64,000 nucleotides of DNA, taken from contig JAFRCW010000024.1 of NCBI GenBank assembly GCA_017404145.1, forward strand, positions 1 to 64,000. The letters run 5' to 3'. The first letter of the stretch is position 1, and every line of letters begins with the position of its first letter. The position numbers and the translations under genes were made by a program. The notes under the pieces were generated by a model, which saw only the letters and a program-made list of their open reading frames with translations, searched no databases and was not told the DNA's origin. This DNA is from Ruminococcus sp. (GTDB lineage: Bacteria; Bacillota; Clostridia; Oscillospirales; Acutalibacteraceae). Positions 27,002 to 35,472 of the stretch are shown in pieces.

Positions 27002-28232
27002 AATGTTATAATACCATGAGCTGTCCTGTTCGATCTCTTTGCGCTCGGCAGGATGGCTTTCGTCATAATTATAAAGGAGTTCCTGACTCTTGACGCTGAC
27101 CCTCGCCCCCTCCGGGATGGAAGAAGTGAAAAAGGCGTTGCCGCCCACGACCACGTTTTTGCCGATGACCGTTTCGCCGCCGAGGATCGACGCGCCGGAA
27201 TAAATGGTCACATTGTCGCAGATGGTCGGATGGCGCTTTGCGTTCTTCAGCTTTTGACCGCCTCTGGTGGAGAGCGCGCCCAGCGTCACGCCCTGATAGA
27301 TCTTCACGTTGTCGCCGATCACAGTCGTTTCACCGATAACGATGCCGGTGCCGTGGTCGATGAAGAAATACTTGCTGATCGTGGTTCCCGGATGGATGTC
27401 GATGCCCGTGATGCTGTGGGCGTGTTCGGTCATGATGCGCGGAATCAGCGGAACCCCGAGCTTAAACAGCTCATGCGCGATACGGCTGGTAAAGATGGCA
27501 TACAGTCCCGGATAGGTACAGATGATCTCGTCCTTGTTGTACGCCGCGGGATCGCCGTCATAGGTCGCTTGGATATCGGTTTCGATATACTCCCTGATCC
27601 GCGGGATCGTTTTGAGAAAAGCAAAGGTGATCCGCTCTGCCGCCTGAGCGATCGCATCGCTGTCGGCGTTCTCATAAACGGGAGAGTACCGCAGGACGAT
27701 CGCGGTCTGCTTGATCAGGTTGTAGATGATGTCCTCCAGCAGGATGGAGATATTGTTGCGGACGGTATAAGTCCTGTAGTTCCTGTTTCTGTAATAGCCC
27801 GGATAGATGACGATTTTAGGGTGTTGTAATAATCCGAACCTGCTGAAAATGGCATTATTTCGGCAATTTCCGGCTTGTCAATCTTGGCAGGCGCCAGCCT
27901 GCCTGCGCTTTCCGCACCGCAACTTGCTCGAAATCCTGTCCATTTTCAGTCCTGCGGAGTTTTGCCGGAGCAGATTTTCGTCTGATCGCGGCAAAACCGC
28001 AGCGAACCCTGACGGGTTCGGGAGGATTTTAACAAAGAGCAGGCGGAAATATGCCCGGCAAAACCACGGTTTGGATTATTACAGACACCCTATTCTTTTC
28101 CAGAATGTCGATCACGATATCCTTGTCGGGGTATTCGAACATTTTGATCTCATCGATCGTTCTGCCCCTGCCGTAATCCTCCATCAGGCTGTCCGCCAGC
28201 GCGTTGATCCTTTGATTCATTGATTCCGACAT
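26999..28232 (-). pseudogene. cysE: Serine O-acetyltransferase (EpsC/CysE type), disrupted by an insertion
   Basis: The N-terminal 46 codons run from ATG 28232 (SLMEDYGRGRTIDEIKMFEY to VIDILEKN). Non-coding sequence then intervenes, and the frame resumes at KIVIYPGYYRNRNYRTYTV, continuing open to the hexapeptide-repeat catalytic domain (HPGTTISKYFFIDHGTGIVI, GQKLKNAKRHP) and the stop at 26999-27001. Removing about 27826-28093 restores one EpsC-like protein of about 320 residues. The enzyme makes O-acetylserine, the substrate of the neighbouring CysK. As it stands the product is truncated, so the host may lack this step or use another copy. Confidence 0.8.
27826..28093. mobile_element. MITE-like insertion inside cysE
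   Basis: Ends are inverted: TAGGGTGTTGTAATAATCC (about 27828-27846) faces GGATTATTACAGACACCCTA (about 28073-28092). The body includes GGCAGGCGCCAGCCTGCC, closely similar to the central hairpin of the 11.1-kb element, and no protein-coding capacity. The target appears to be an A/T-rich site between AAAAGAA and AAAATC in the coding strand. About 265 bp. Confidence 0.75.
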
Positions 28233-28236
28233 AGGT

Positions 28237-28614
28237 TCACCTTTTGCTTTCTGCGATCACATCTATTTCCAGCAGCGCGCCCTTCGGCAGATTCGACACC
28301 TCGACACAACTACGCGCGGGCTTACCGGTAAAATGCTTTGCGTATACTTCGTTGAAGTTCTGAAAATTGGAGATGTTTTTCAGATAGCAGTTTGTCTTGA
28401 TGACGTTGTCCAAACTGCTGCCGGACGCTTCCAGAATGGCTTTGATGTTTTGTATCGCCTGCTCGGTCTGACCAGCGATATCTGCGGATTCGATTTTGCC
28501 TGTCGAGGGGTCGATCGGAAGTTGACCGGAGGTGTAGATCAGGTTCCCGGCTTTGACCGCCTGAGAATAGGGCCCGACGGCGGCGGGAGCGTTATTTGTA
28601 TTGATTTGTTCCAT
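28237..28614 (-). CDS. ridA: RidA family enamine/imine deaminase
   Basis: A 125-residue protein starting at ATG 28614. It has the complete RidA signature: NAPAAVGPYSQAVKAGNLIY near the start, SGQLPIDP, and the catalytic Arg in PARSCVEVSNLPKGALLEID. RidA trimers hydrolyse reactive 2-aminoacrylate and other enamines released by PLP enzymes such as CysK, serine dehydratase or C-S lyases. Placement between cysK and cysE, in an operon with a C-S lyase, fits protection from 2-aminoacrylate. A second ridA gene is at 35080-35460. Confidence 0.93.
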   Translation of the reverse strand: MEQINTNNAPAAVGPYSQAVKAGNLIYTSGQLPIDPSTGKIESADIAGQTEQAIQNIKAILEASGSSLDNVIKTNCYLKNISNFQNFNEVYAKHFTGKPARSCVEVSNLPKGALLEIDVIAESKR

Positions 28615-28683
28615 GACTTTTCTCCTCGTAAATACCAAAATGCGCCACAGAGTAAATCCCTGCGGCATTGTTTGTGCTGATGA

Positions 28684-29616
28684 TTATTTCTCCGAGAACA
28701 TCGCGGTGGAAAGGTATCTCTCGCCGGTGTCGGGAAGGATCGCGACGATGAGCTTGCCCTTGTTCTCGGGACGCTCGGCGAGTACGGTCGCGGCATGGAG
28801 CGCGGCGCCGGATGAGATGCCGACCAACAGCCCCTCGACCTTGGCGATCTCTCTGCCTTTTGCGAAAGCATCCTCGTTGCTGACGGTGATCACCTCGTCG
28901 TAGATCTCGGTATTCAGCGTATCGGGGACAAAGCCCGCGCCGATACCCTGTATCTTATGCGGCCCGGGGATGCCCTTCGACAGCACCGGAGAGGTGGCGG
29001 GTTCGACCGCGACTACCTTGATATCGGGGTTTTTGGATTTCAGATATTCGCCCACGCCGGAGACCGTGCCGCCGGTACCGACGCCCGCTACGAGGATATC
29101 CACCTTGCCCTCGGTGTCATCCCAGATCTCGGGGCCGGTCGACGCAATATGCGCGGCGGGATTGGCGAGATTGGTGAACTGGCTGGGGATGAAGCTGTTA
29201 TCATATTCTGCCGCGAGCTCCTGCGCCTTGGCTATCGCGCCCTTCATGCCTTTCGCGCCCTCGGTGAGCACCACCTCCGCGCCGTAGGCTTTCAGCAGAT
29301 TCCTGCGTTCGACGGACATTGTCTCGGGCATGGTAAGGATCACGCGGTATCCTCTTGACGCGCCGACAGCCGCCAGTCCGATGCCGGTATTGCCGGAGGT
29401 AGGCTCGATGATGACCGTGCCCGGACAGACGAGCCCCTGCTCCTGAGCCTTGTCGATCATTGCCTTGGCGATCCTGTCCTTGACGGAGCCGGCGGGGTTG
29501 AAGTATTCGAGCTTGCCGACGACGGTCGCATTCAAGCTGTGCTTCTCGATATAGTTGTTCAGCTTCAATAGCGGAGTCTTGCCGATCAGATCGGTGATCC
29601 TGTCGTAGATTTTCAT
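28684..29616 (-). CDS. cysK: Cysteine synthase A (O-acetylserine sulfhydrylase)
   Basis: A 310-residue PLP enzyme of normal length. The PLP lysine is in [13 protein letters not shown], the Asn/Thr loop is [11 protein letters not shown], and the phosphate loop is [12 protein letters not shown]. It converts O-acetylserine and sulfide to cysteine. First gene of the minus-strand cysteine operon. Its promoter lies about 400 bp upstream (30022-30050), and the leader has been lengthened by a MITE at 29650-29992. Confidence 0.95.
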   Translation of the reverse strand: MKIYDRITDLIGKTPLLKLNNYIEKHSLNATVVGKLEYFNPAGSVKDRIAKAMIDKAQEQGLVCPGTVIIEPTSGNTGIGLAAVGASRGYRVILTMPETMSVERRNLLKAYGAEVVLTEGAKGMKGAIAKAQELAAEYDNSFIPSQFTNLANPAAHIASTGPEIWDDTEGKVDILVAGVGTGGTVSGVGEYLKSKNPDIKVVAVEPATSPVLSKGIPGPHKIQGIGAGFVPDTLNTEIYDEVITVSNEDAFAKGREIAKVEGLLVGISSGAALHAATVLAERPENKGKLIVAILPDTGERYLSTAMFSEK

Positions 29617-29649
29617 GTGTGATACACCTCGTTTTTTATATGTAAGTCA

Positions 29650-29992
29650 AGGCTCCCTTTGGTAAAGGGAGCTGTCAGCAATAGCTGACTGAGGGATTGT
29701 ACAAATGGAGCAAAGCGACCAACCAAATAACATAAAGATTCTCGCTGACGCTCGGTCTCGTCGTCGTTCGCTGTGCTCGCTGAGAGCGGTCAGGTATGAC
29801 CACTCTTGTACTCGCGTCGCAACTCCTCCTCTCCCCACCGCGCAGGGGCGCGTCGGGGACCCCATCGTTGCAATCCCTCCGAGTCGGAACAAGTTCCGAC
29901 CCACCTCTCCTCAGGCGGAGACAGCATACCCTTTTGTCCGCTGCGCGGACATTTCCCCTGACAGGGGAATCTCCTTTACCAAAGGGAGGCTC
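29650..29992. mobile_element. MITE-like element with CTCCCTTTGGTAAAGGGAG ends (copy 2) in the cysK leader
   Basis: The ends match those of the 499-661 element (GGCTCCCTTTGGTAAAGGGAG; CTCCTTTACCAAAGGGAGGC), as does the inner GAGGGATTGTACAAATGGAGC and GCGACCAACC. This copy is about 340 bp and carries extra inner hairpins. It separates the divergent promoter from cysK. Confidence 0.65.
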
Positions 29993-30005
29993 TTTTAACC
30001 ATTTG

Positions 30006-30050
30006 CCTATCGGTTAAGTAGGTTATATCACCAAAATTTGCTTTTGTCAA
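30006..30050 (-). promoter_or_regulatory. cysK operon promoter with CCTA-N9-TAGG operator
   Basis: On the minus strand, TTGACA (30045-30050) and TATAAC (30022-30027) are spaced by 17 bp. Directly after the -10 box lies CCTACTTAACCGATAGG (30006-30022), a palindrome of the form CCTA-N9-TAGG at the expected start site, ideally placed for a repressor. Rrf2-family sulfur regulators (CymR/IscR-like) bind similar sites, but the regulator is not in this window. Confidence 0.6.
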
Positions 30051-30076
30051 GGGTGTTTTTTCTATTTTTCAGCCGA

Positions 30077-30132
30077 TTGACAAACAATGACGGGGTATAG
30101 TATGATTATTACAACCTATTCAATCGGTAGGT
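30077..30132 (+). promoter_or_regulatory. Promoter of the gamma-glutamyl cassette with the same operator
   Basis: TTGACA (30077-30082) and TATGAT (30101-30106) are spaced by 18 bp. ACCTATTCAATCGGTAGGT (30114-30132) covers the predicted start site. Its core, CCTATTCAATCGGTAGG, matches the cysK-side site CCTACTTAACCGATAGG at 12 of 17 positions. The shared operator implies co-regulation of both divergent units. Confidence 0.6.
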
Positions 30133-30154
30133 AATTCATGCCACGAGGTACTAA

Positions 30155-31417
30155 ATGAGCTGGGATTTTTCAAACGCCGCACTGCAACAGAATATCGCTC
30201 TCGCGGAATTCGGCGCGGAGAAGGAATCCCTGCGGGTCACGCCCGATGGCTTTCTTGCACAGACGAAGCACCCCTTTACGGAGGAGTACATCGACCGCGA
30301 CTTCTGTGAGAATCAGGTGGAGATGATCACCGGCGTCCATGATAACGTCGATTCGCTCATTGACGAACTGGAGGAGATACACCGCACGGTGAACGCGAAA
30401 CTGCGTGAGATGAACGAGCTGCTGTGGCCGTTCTCGAACCCTCCGATCGTCCGCTCGGCTGACGATATCCCGATCGCGCTCTTTGAGGGTGAGCAGAGAG
30501 AACGCACAGAGTACCGCCGCTACCTCGCCGAAAAATACGGCAAGGCGAAGATGCTGTTCTCCGGCATCCACCTGAACTATTCATTCAGCGCCGAATTGCT
30601 GCAGGCGGCGTTCGCTCAGTCCGGAGAATCCGACTTTGACAGCTTCAAGGATCGCGCCTATCTGGAGCTGATCCGAAAGCTGTTGCAATACAACTGGCTG
30701 ATCGTGTATCTCACCGCCGCAAGTCCGATCGTGGACAGCAGCTTCGCCCGTCTGCACGGCATTGACAGAAAGGATCGCTACAGCTACGCGTCCGTGAGAT
30801 GCAGCGAGGTCGGCTACTGGAACGACTTTCTCCCGCTGCTGGATTTCACCACGCTCGACAGCTACTGCGGCAGTATCCGGCAATATGTTGACAGGGGACG
30901 GCTGAGAAGCACCACCGAGCTGTACTATCCGCTGAGATTGAAGCCGCACGGCAAAAACTCACTCGACGCGCTCAGGGAAAACGGCGTGAATCATATCGAG
31001 CTGAGGTGTCTTGACGTCAACCCGCTGTCCGAGGTCGGACTTTTCAAAGAGGACGTCCGCTTTATCCATCTGCTGATCCTCTACCTGATGAGCCTGCCCG
31101 ACCGACCGCTGAGCAAAAGCGATCAGCGCACCGCGATAGAGAACAGCAAAACGGCGGCGCTCTATGACGACGCGGAAAACGAGATCATCACGGACGGCAA
31201 AAGACTGCCGCTGAAGATCGCCGCCGAAGACGTATTATTTGACATCAAACGATTTACAGAACAAAACGCGCCCGTATTCCTGCCCGACCTCGAACATCAG
31301 CTGAAAAAAATCAGCGATAAACGATATGTCGAAACGGTGCGCGAACGCTTTACCGATTATATCTATGACGGCTTAGCGCTTGCTGAGTATTACTTGTCAT
31401 TCCGAGGGAGCGACTAA
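30155..31417 (+). CDS. gshA: Glutamate-cysteine ligase (GshA/GshF N-terminal type)
   Basis: A 420-residue protein. The N-terminus FGAEKESLRVTPDGFLAQTK and DRDFCENQVEMITGV match the class I glutamate-cysteine ligase active site (Glu-rich Mg-ATP binding), and LFSGIHLNYSF and VNHIELRCLDVNPL match later conserved blocks. It forms gamma-glutamylcysteine from glutamate and cysteine with ATP. No GshB or ATP-grasp domain follows, so the product may stay as gamma-glutamylcysteine or be modified otherwise. First gene of a three-gene unit under the CCTA-N9-TAGG operator. Confidence 0.85.
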   Translation: MSWDFSNAALQQNIALAEFGAEKESLRVTPDGFLAQTKHPFTEEYIDRDFCENQVEMITGVHDNVDSLIDELEEIHRTVNAKLREMNELLWPFSNPPIVRSADDIPIALFEGEQRERTEYRRYLAEKYGKAKMLFSGIHLNYSFSAELLQAAFAQSGESDFDSFKDRAYLELIRKLLQYNWLIVYLTAASPIVDSSFARLHGIDRKDRYSYASVRCSEVGYWNDFLPLLDFTTLDSYCGSIRQYVDRGRLRSTTELYYPLRLKPHGKNSLDALRENGVNHIELRCLDVNPLSEVGLFKEDVRFIHLLILYLMSLPDRPLSKSDQRTAIENSKTAALYDDAENEIITDGKRLPLKIAAEDVLFDIKRFTEQNAPVFLPDLEHQLKKISDKRYVETVRERFTDYIYDGLALAEYYLSFRGSD

Positions 31418-31540
31418 GCGACCGTGGGAATCCCACAAAGAGGCGCACCGCCTTTTCTGTTGTTGCAAACGGTATTTACGACAAGGGGATTGCCACAGCC
31501 CCGACACGCGTGTCAGGGCTTCGCAATGACACTGTGAATA
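31397..31540. repeat. Interspersed repeat of the GTCATTGCGAGG family overlapping the gshA 3' end
   Basis: The left arm GTCATTCCGAGGGAGCGACT begins inside the last codons of the preceding gene. The right arm ends ...GGCTTCGCAATGACAC. Related to the repeats at 242-350 and 47996-48190. It may have replaced the native end of the coding sequence. Confidence 0.6.
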
Positions 31541-31554
31541 TTTTGAGGATAACC

Positions 31555-32328
31555 ATGTGCATGTTATTTGGGCTGAGCGCCCGTGAAAAGACCGTAACAA
31601 ATGAATATCTGCGCGCCTTCTACAGCCACTCGAACGAGCATCCCCACGGATGGGGGCTGGCGGTCATCGGCCGCGACAACGCCGCGATCGAGAAAGAGAG
31701 CGTCGAAGCGTCAAAGAGCAACTACCTCAAAGAACGCCTCAGCGAACCGATCGAATCCCGGCTACTGCTCGCCCATATCCGCTACGCGACCGTCGGCAAC
31801 GTCGAGTACAGGAACTGCCATCCCTTCACCGGAAAAGACAGCCTCGGCCGCCGCTGGACACAGGTGCATAACGGCACCATCTTCGACTATCCCGCGCTGC
31901 TCAAGTATTTCAAAGTGCAGAACGGCGATACCGACTCCGAACGCATCTTTCTCTACCTGCTCGATAAACTGGGCGACGCTCAGGAGCAAAAGGGCGGCGA
32001 GCTGAGCTTTGACGAGCGTTTTGACCTGTTCGATCAGATCATCTCGGATATGGCGAAGGGCAACAAGCTCAACCTTTTGCTGACGGACGGCAGGGATCTG
32101 TATGTCCACACCAACTGCAAAGATACCTTATATTATCTCGAAAAAGACGGCTGTGTGATCTTCGCCACCGTCCCGCTGACGGACGAAAAATGGCAGCCCG
32201 TGCCGTTTACCACCCTGCTCGCCTACCGCGACGGAAAGCTCGTCAGAACCGGCACCGACCACGGCAACGAATACATCGAAGATCCCGAACACCTGAAATT
32301 CCTGTATCAGATCTTCGCGGATCTGTAA
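31555..32328 (+). CDS. Class II glutamine amidotransferase (YafJ/EgtC-like)
   Basis: A 257-residue protein; ATG 31555 is chosen because the next codon gives Cys2, the N-terminal nucleophile of Ntn amidotransferases. Motifs follow: HPHGWGLAV, LLAHIRYATVG, NCHPF, and VHNGTIFDY. It has no synthase partner domain. EgtC, of the same family, hydrolyses a gamma-glutamyl bond in ergothioneine synthesis. Lying between two glutamate-cysteine ligase-like genes, this protein may remove or transfer gamma-glutamyl groups. That role is inference. Confidence 0.85.
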   Translation: MCMLFGLSAREKTVTNEYLRAFYSHSNEHPHGWGLAVIGRDNAAIEKESVEASKSNYLKERLSEPIESRLLLAHIRYATVGNVEYRNCHPFTGKDSLGRRWTQVHNGTIFDYPALLKYFKVQNGDTDSERIFLYLLDKLGDAQEQKGGELSFDERFDLFDQIISDMAKGNKLNLLLTDGRDLYVHTNCKDTLYYLEKDGCVIFATVPLTDEKWQPVPFTTLLAYRDGKLVRTGTDHGNEYIEDPEHLKFLYQIFADL

Positions 32329-32337
32329 GAGGTCGCT

Positions 32338-33720
32338 ATGACAAAAGAATTCATCCTACAAAAACTATATGAAAAATACATCTGTCCGACAGAGGGCAAC
32401 ACCGAGCGCTTCATCGGCGTCGAGATCGAAATGCCGATCGTCAACCTGAACCGTCAGGCGGTCGATTTCGCCGTGATCCATGAGCTGACCAAGCGATTCT
32501 GTGAGCGCTTCGGATTCACTGTTGCCGGTATCGACGACGAGGGGAACGCCTACTGCGCGGAGAAAAAAGAGAACGGCGACATCCTCTCTTACGACTGCTC
32601 CTATAACAATCTGGAGCTGTCATTCGGCAGAGAACGCGATCTGAATATCATCCACGACAGGTTCCACGAATACTACGCGTTCATTCAGGAATACTTTGAG
32701 CGGTACCGCTATACGCTGACCGGTATGGGTGTGAATCCCTACCGCAAATACAACCGCAATTTCCCTGCCCCGAACGGCAGATACCGGATGCTGTATCATC
32801 ACCTGCACAGCTACCGTAAGTACGAAGGGCTGATGAAGTTCCACCCGTTCCCGGAGTTCGGCACCTTCTCGTCCGCCTCACAGGTACAGTTGGACGTCAG
32901 CGCCGAAAGACTCGTGCAGACGCTCAACGTGATGAACCGCCTCGAACCGCTCAAAGCCCTGCTGCTGTGCAACTCCGTCATGCCGGATTATGACAAAGAC
33001 CTGCTGTGCTGTCGGGACGTCTTTTGGGAGAAAAGCACCCACGGCATCAACCCGAAGAACATCGGGATGTATGATACGGAGCTCGACACGCTCGATGATG
33101 TGCTGGATTATATCGCCGGTACCTCCATCTACTGTGTGGAACGCGGCAATAAGTATATCAACTTCACACCGGTGAACATCGTGGAATACCTGCAGTCGGA
33201 TTCCGTGACCGGTGAATACTATGATAACGGCGTCTATCGTCAGATCACCTTCGAGCCTGATATCGGGGATCTCAAAACGCTCAGGACGTTCAAGTTCGAA
33301 GATCTGACCTTCCGCGGCACGATTGAGTACCGTTCCTCCTGCACCCAGCCGATCTCTTCCTCAATGGCGCTGCCGGCGCTCCAGATCGGACTGCTCGAAA
33401 AGCTCGATGAGCTGGATGGATTACTGCGAAACGACAACGTCGTCTATCGGCACGGATACTCACCGAAACAGCTCAGAGAAAAGTTGATCCGCAGACCGCT
33501 GCCCGATTTCATCGACAAGGATCGCCTGTATGATCTGCTCAAAAAGATCATTGATCTGGCGGCTGACGGACTGAGATCGCGCGGACTCGGTGAGGAAAGA
33601 TTCTTAGCGCCCCTCTATGACCGCATCGCCCGCCGCGAAACACCCGCAGAAACGATGCTGAACGCCCTCGATAACGGCACATCCCTGGAAGATATTATCC
33701 AACAATTTGCGAAGGTATAA
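32338..33720 (+). CDS. Glutamate-cysteine ligase-like protein, GCS2/EgtA-type
   Basis: A 460-residue protein of a different ligase family from the gene at 30155. RFIGVEIEMPIVNL, DGLL-type later blocks, NNLELSFG and GTIEYRSSCTQP resemble GCS2-type carboxylate-amine ligases, which join glutamate to an amine such as cysteine. It starts 9 bp after the amidotransferase. With two ligases and one amidotransferase the operon could make and trim a gamma-glutamyl compound. The exact acceptor is unknown. Confidence 0.75.
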   Translation: MTKEFILQKLYEKYICPTEGNTERFIGVEIEMPIVNLNRQAVDFAVIHELTKRFCERFGFTVAGIDDEGNAYCAEKKENGDILSYDCSYNNLELSFGRERDLNIIHDRFHEYYAFIQEYFERYRYTLTGMGVNPYRKYNRNFPAPNGRYRMLYHHLHSYRKYEGLMKFHPFPEFGTFSSASQVQLDVSAERLVQTLNVMNRLEPLKALLLCNSVMPDYDKDLLCCRDVFWEKSTHGINPKNIGMYDTELDTLDDVLDYIAGTSIYCVERGNKYINFTPVNIVEYLQSDSVTGEYYDNGVYRQITFEPDIGDLKTLRTFKFEDLTFRGTIEYRSSCTQPISSSMALPALQIGLLEKLDELDGLLRNDNVVYRHGYSPKQLREKLIRRPLPDFIDKDRLYDLLKKIIDLAADGLRSRGLGEERFLAPLYDRIARRETPAETMLNALDNGTSLEDIIQQFAKV

Positions 33721-33726
33721 ATATAT

Positions 33727-33764
33727 AGCCTCTGTAAGGAAACGAATCCCTACAGAGGCTTTTT
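33727..33764 (+). terminator. Terminator of the gamma-glutamyl cassette
   Basis: AGCCTCTGTA (33727-33736) pairs with TACAGAGGCT (33751-33760), followed by TTTTTG. Confidence 0.85.
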
Positions 33765-33779
33765 GTTATGTGACAATAT

Positions 33780-34022
33780 TCAACCGATGAAGAACTGTGA
33801 CCAGTACAGTACGCCGCTACTTTCATAACAGCCTACGCCTTTTCGGAAAAGTTGAGCTATCGGGTGATGCGCCAAATCCGGTACGCGACCTAATAGAGCA
33901 TTACTCGATGGGGTAATGTTTAATCTAATGTCATTTTCTACAAGAAAACCAATCACATCTTCATCTTGAACAGCATAGATAGGATCAAAATGGTACACCT
34001 TATCAAAATCATATTTTGGCAT
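33780..34022 (-). pseudogene. Internal fragment resembling adenosine deaminase
   Basis: 80 codons with an own ribosome site (GGGAGGA) overlapping the nitrilase gene end by 14 bp. VYHFDPIYAVQDEDVIGFL and RLNITPSSNALLGRVPDLA followed by HPIAQLFRKGV resemble the adenosine deaminase region of EVCPTSN and HP...L...GV. The preceding catalytic domain and the following NTDDP block are missing, and the last 17 residues do not match. It is probably a remnant of a deaminase-like gene after an internal deletion, with no catalytic capability expected. Confidence 0.55.
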
Positions 34023-34845
34023 GATCGTCCTCCCTTTTGTTTTGCGTGACTGTAGTTGGGCAGAATTCTTCGATCCACGGTCTGGTGCTGCGGACTTTTT
34101 GAACCCCTCTCAAATCTACATCTAAAGTGATAAGCTGTTCTTTGTAATCAGCCATAAACACTTTCTCTCCGTCAGGAGACGCAAGCATAGATCGCCCGCA
34201 AAAAATCAGATCGCCTTCTTTTCCGACGCGGTTGCACATAGCAGTATAGACAAGATTCTGGTATGCCTGTACTCTTACTTCCCATTCAAATAATTCTTGG
34301 TTCTCCGTTGTCAGATTCGCCGTTGGGATAATGATTAACTGAGCGCCCTGAGCGGCGCACGTCCGAATACTCTCGGGAATATGCCGATCAAAACAGATGA
34401 CAATACCAATCTTTCCAAAGGGTGTGTCATATACCTTGAAACCGTCGTCGGAAGGCGTGTAATAATCCTTCTCATAGAAATGCTCCGCCTGATAGATATG
34501 TACCATCTTGGAAATGTCGACAATCTCTCCCTTGTCGTTTATCATCAGCGATGCGTCATATTTCTTTGAGTCGAGGGATAAATAGACATTCGGTGACGCC
34601 CACAACCGAAGTTCTTTACATACTTGCCGGAGTTTGTTGATTTCCTCTGATTGCAAAGTCAGAAGGTATTCGTCCGCGTTGGCATTATGATATTTTGGGA
34701 AGAATGGTGAAAGCTGTAGCTCGGGAAAGATAATCATATCTGCTCCGCTTTTTGCGACCATTCTCATATCATCAACAGATTTTTCCAGATTCTCAGACAG
34801 CGAACGGCTCATGCTGCCTTGTGCCATTGCAAGTCTCATAATCAT
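34009..34845 (-). CDS. Nitrilase-superfamily carbon-nitrogen hydrolase
   Basis: A 278-residue protein (start ATG 34845 or 34839) with the catalytic triad visible: Glu in FPELQLSPFF (about residue 42), Lys in the segment before HIYQAEHFYEKDYYTP (about 114), and Cys in IVICFDRHIPES (about 151). Best resemblance is to N-carbamoylputrescine amidase and related amidases that release ammonia from amides. It overlaps the small gene upstream by 4 bp. The substrate is not determinable from the sequence. Confidence 0.8.
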   Translation of the reverse strand: MIMRLAMAQGSMSRSLSENLEKSVDDMRMVAKSGADMIIFPELQLSPFFPKYHNANADEYLLTLQSEEINKLRQVCKELRLWASPNVYLSLDSKKYDASLMINDKGEIVDISKMVHIYQAEHFYEKDYYTPSDDGFKVYDTPFGKIGIVICFDRHIPESIRTCAAQGAQLIIIPTANLTTENQELFEWEVRVQAYQNLVYTAMCNRVGKEGDLIFCGRSMLASPDGEKVFMADYKEQLITLDVDLRGVQKVRSTRPWIEEFCPTTVTQNKREDDHAKI

Positions 34846-35075
34846 AATCCTTTCGGTAGGATCAAAACGCCGGTTCTGTCGTTGGAGATCGTAGCGCTGA
34901 GTTTTTTGCTGTCAAAATAATTAAGCAGATAGGCGCTATAGCGGGAGTCAAAAGGCTGCCCATCTGAAGAAAGATACTGCGATGTGCAGTGATCGTGCAG
35001 ATGCAGCGTCACGCCGAAGCGCTCCCGGCTTTCATCCCTCAGATCGATGTATTCTTGTATCGACAGTGCTTTCAT
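34842..35075 (-). CDS. Small RDAC-like protein of unknown function
   Basis: A 77-residue protein starting at ATG 35075. IQEYIDLRDESRERFGVTLH followed by LHDHC resembles the small RDAC-type proteins of gut Clostridia, whose usual motif near this position is (R/H)DAC. The tail SATISNDRTGVLILPKGL matches the usual end. No enzymatic motif. It lies between ridA and the nitrilase gene with overlapping or adjacent starts and stops, so it is part of the same operon. Function unknown. Confidence 0.6.
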   Translation of the reverse strand: MKALSIQEYIDLRDESRERFGVTLHLHDHCTSQYLSSDGQPFDSRYSAYLLNYFDSKKLSATISNDRTGVLILPKGL

Positions 35076-35079
35076 AACC

Positions 35080-35460
35080 TCATCTCTTTTCCACTTCGGC
35101 GATGACCTCGATCTCCGCGAGCGCACCCTTAGGCAGATTCGATACCTCTACGCAGCTGCGCGCGGGCTTCGAGGTAAAATACTTGCCGTAGGTCTCGTTG
35201 AAGGCGCCGAAGTCCCTGATATCCTTCAGATAGCAGGTGGTTTTTATCACTTTGTCAAGGCTGCTGCCCGCCTCAGTTAATACCGCTGACAGATTTTTGA
35301 TGATTTGATCGGTCTGACCTATTATCGTATAGGTTTCTATCCTGCCTGTTGCAGGATCAATGGGAATCTGGCCGGAGGTGTAGATCAAACCGCCGAGGAC
35401 AACTGCCTGAGAGTAAGGACCAATTGCAGCGGGAGCATTTTTTGTTTCGATTATTTTCAT
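35080..35460 (-). CDS. Second RidA family protein
   Basis: A 126-residue protein with the RidA features KNAPAAIGPYSQAVVLGGLI, SGQIPIDP and PARSCVEVSNLPKGALAEIE, so the imine-binding Arg is present. It is closely similar to the RidA at 28237 (including YLKDIRDFGAFNE against YLKNISNFQNFNE), suggesting a gene duplication. It lies in an operon with a methionine transporter and a nitrilase. It should hydrolyse enamines from amino acid breakdown. Confidence 0.9.
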   Translation of the reverse strand: MKIIETKNAPAAIGPYSQAVVLGGLIYTSGQIPIDPATGRIETYTIIGQTDQIIKNLSAVLTEAGSSLDKVIKTTCYLKDIRDFGAFNETYGKYFTSKPARSCVEVSNLPKGALAEIEVIAEVEKR

Positions 35461-35472
35461 CTCAAATCCCTT

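Noticed and set aside
26999..27433. Short acetyltransferase starting at an internal Met as a complete gene
   Set aside because: The frame is open upstream to the insertion point and matches the missing EpsC middle part, so it is the 3' part of a broken cysE.
29617..30155. Cysteine T-box leader upstream of cysK
   Set aside because: No T-box sequence or specifier stem was found; the long leader is explained by a MITE insertion.
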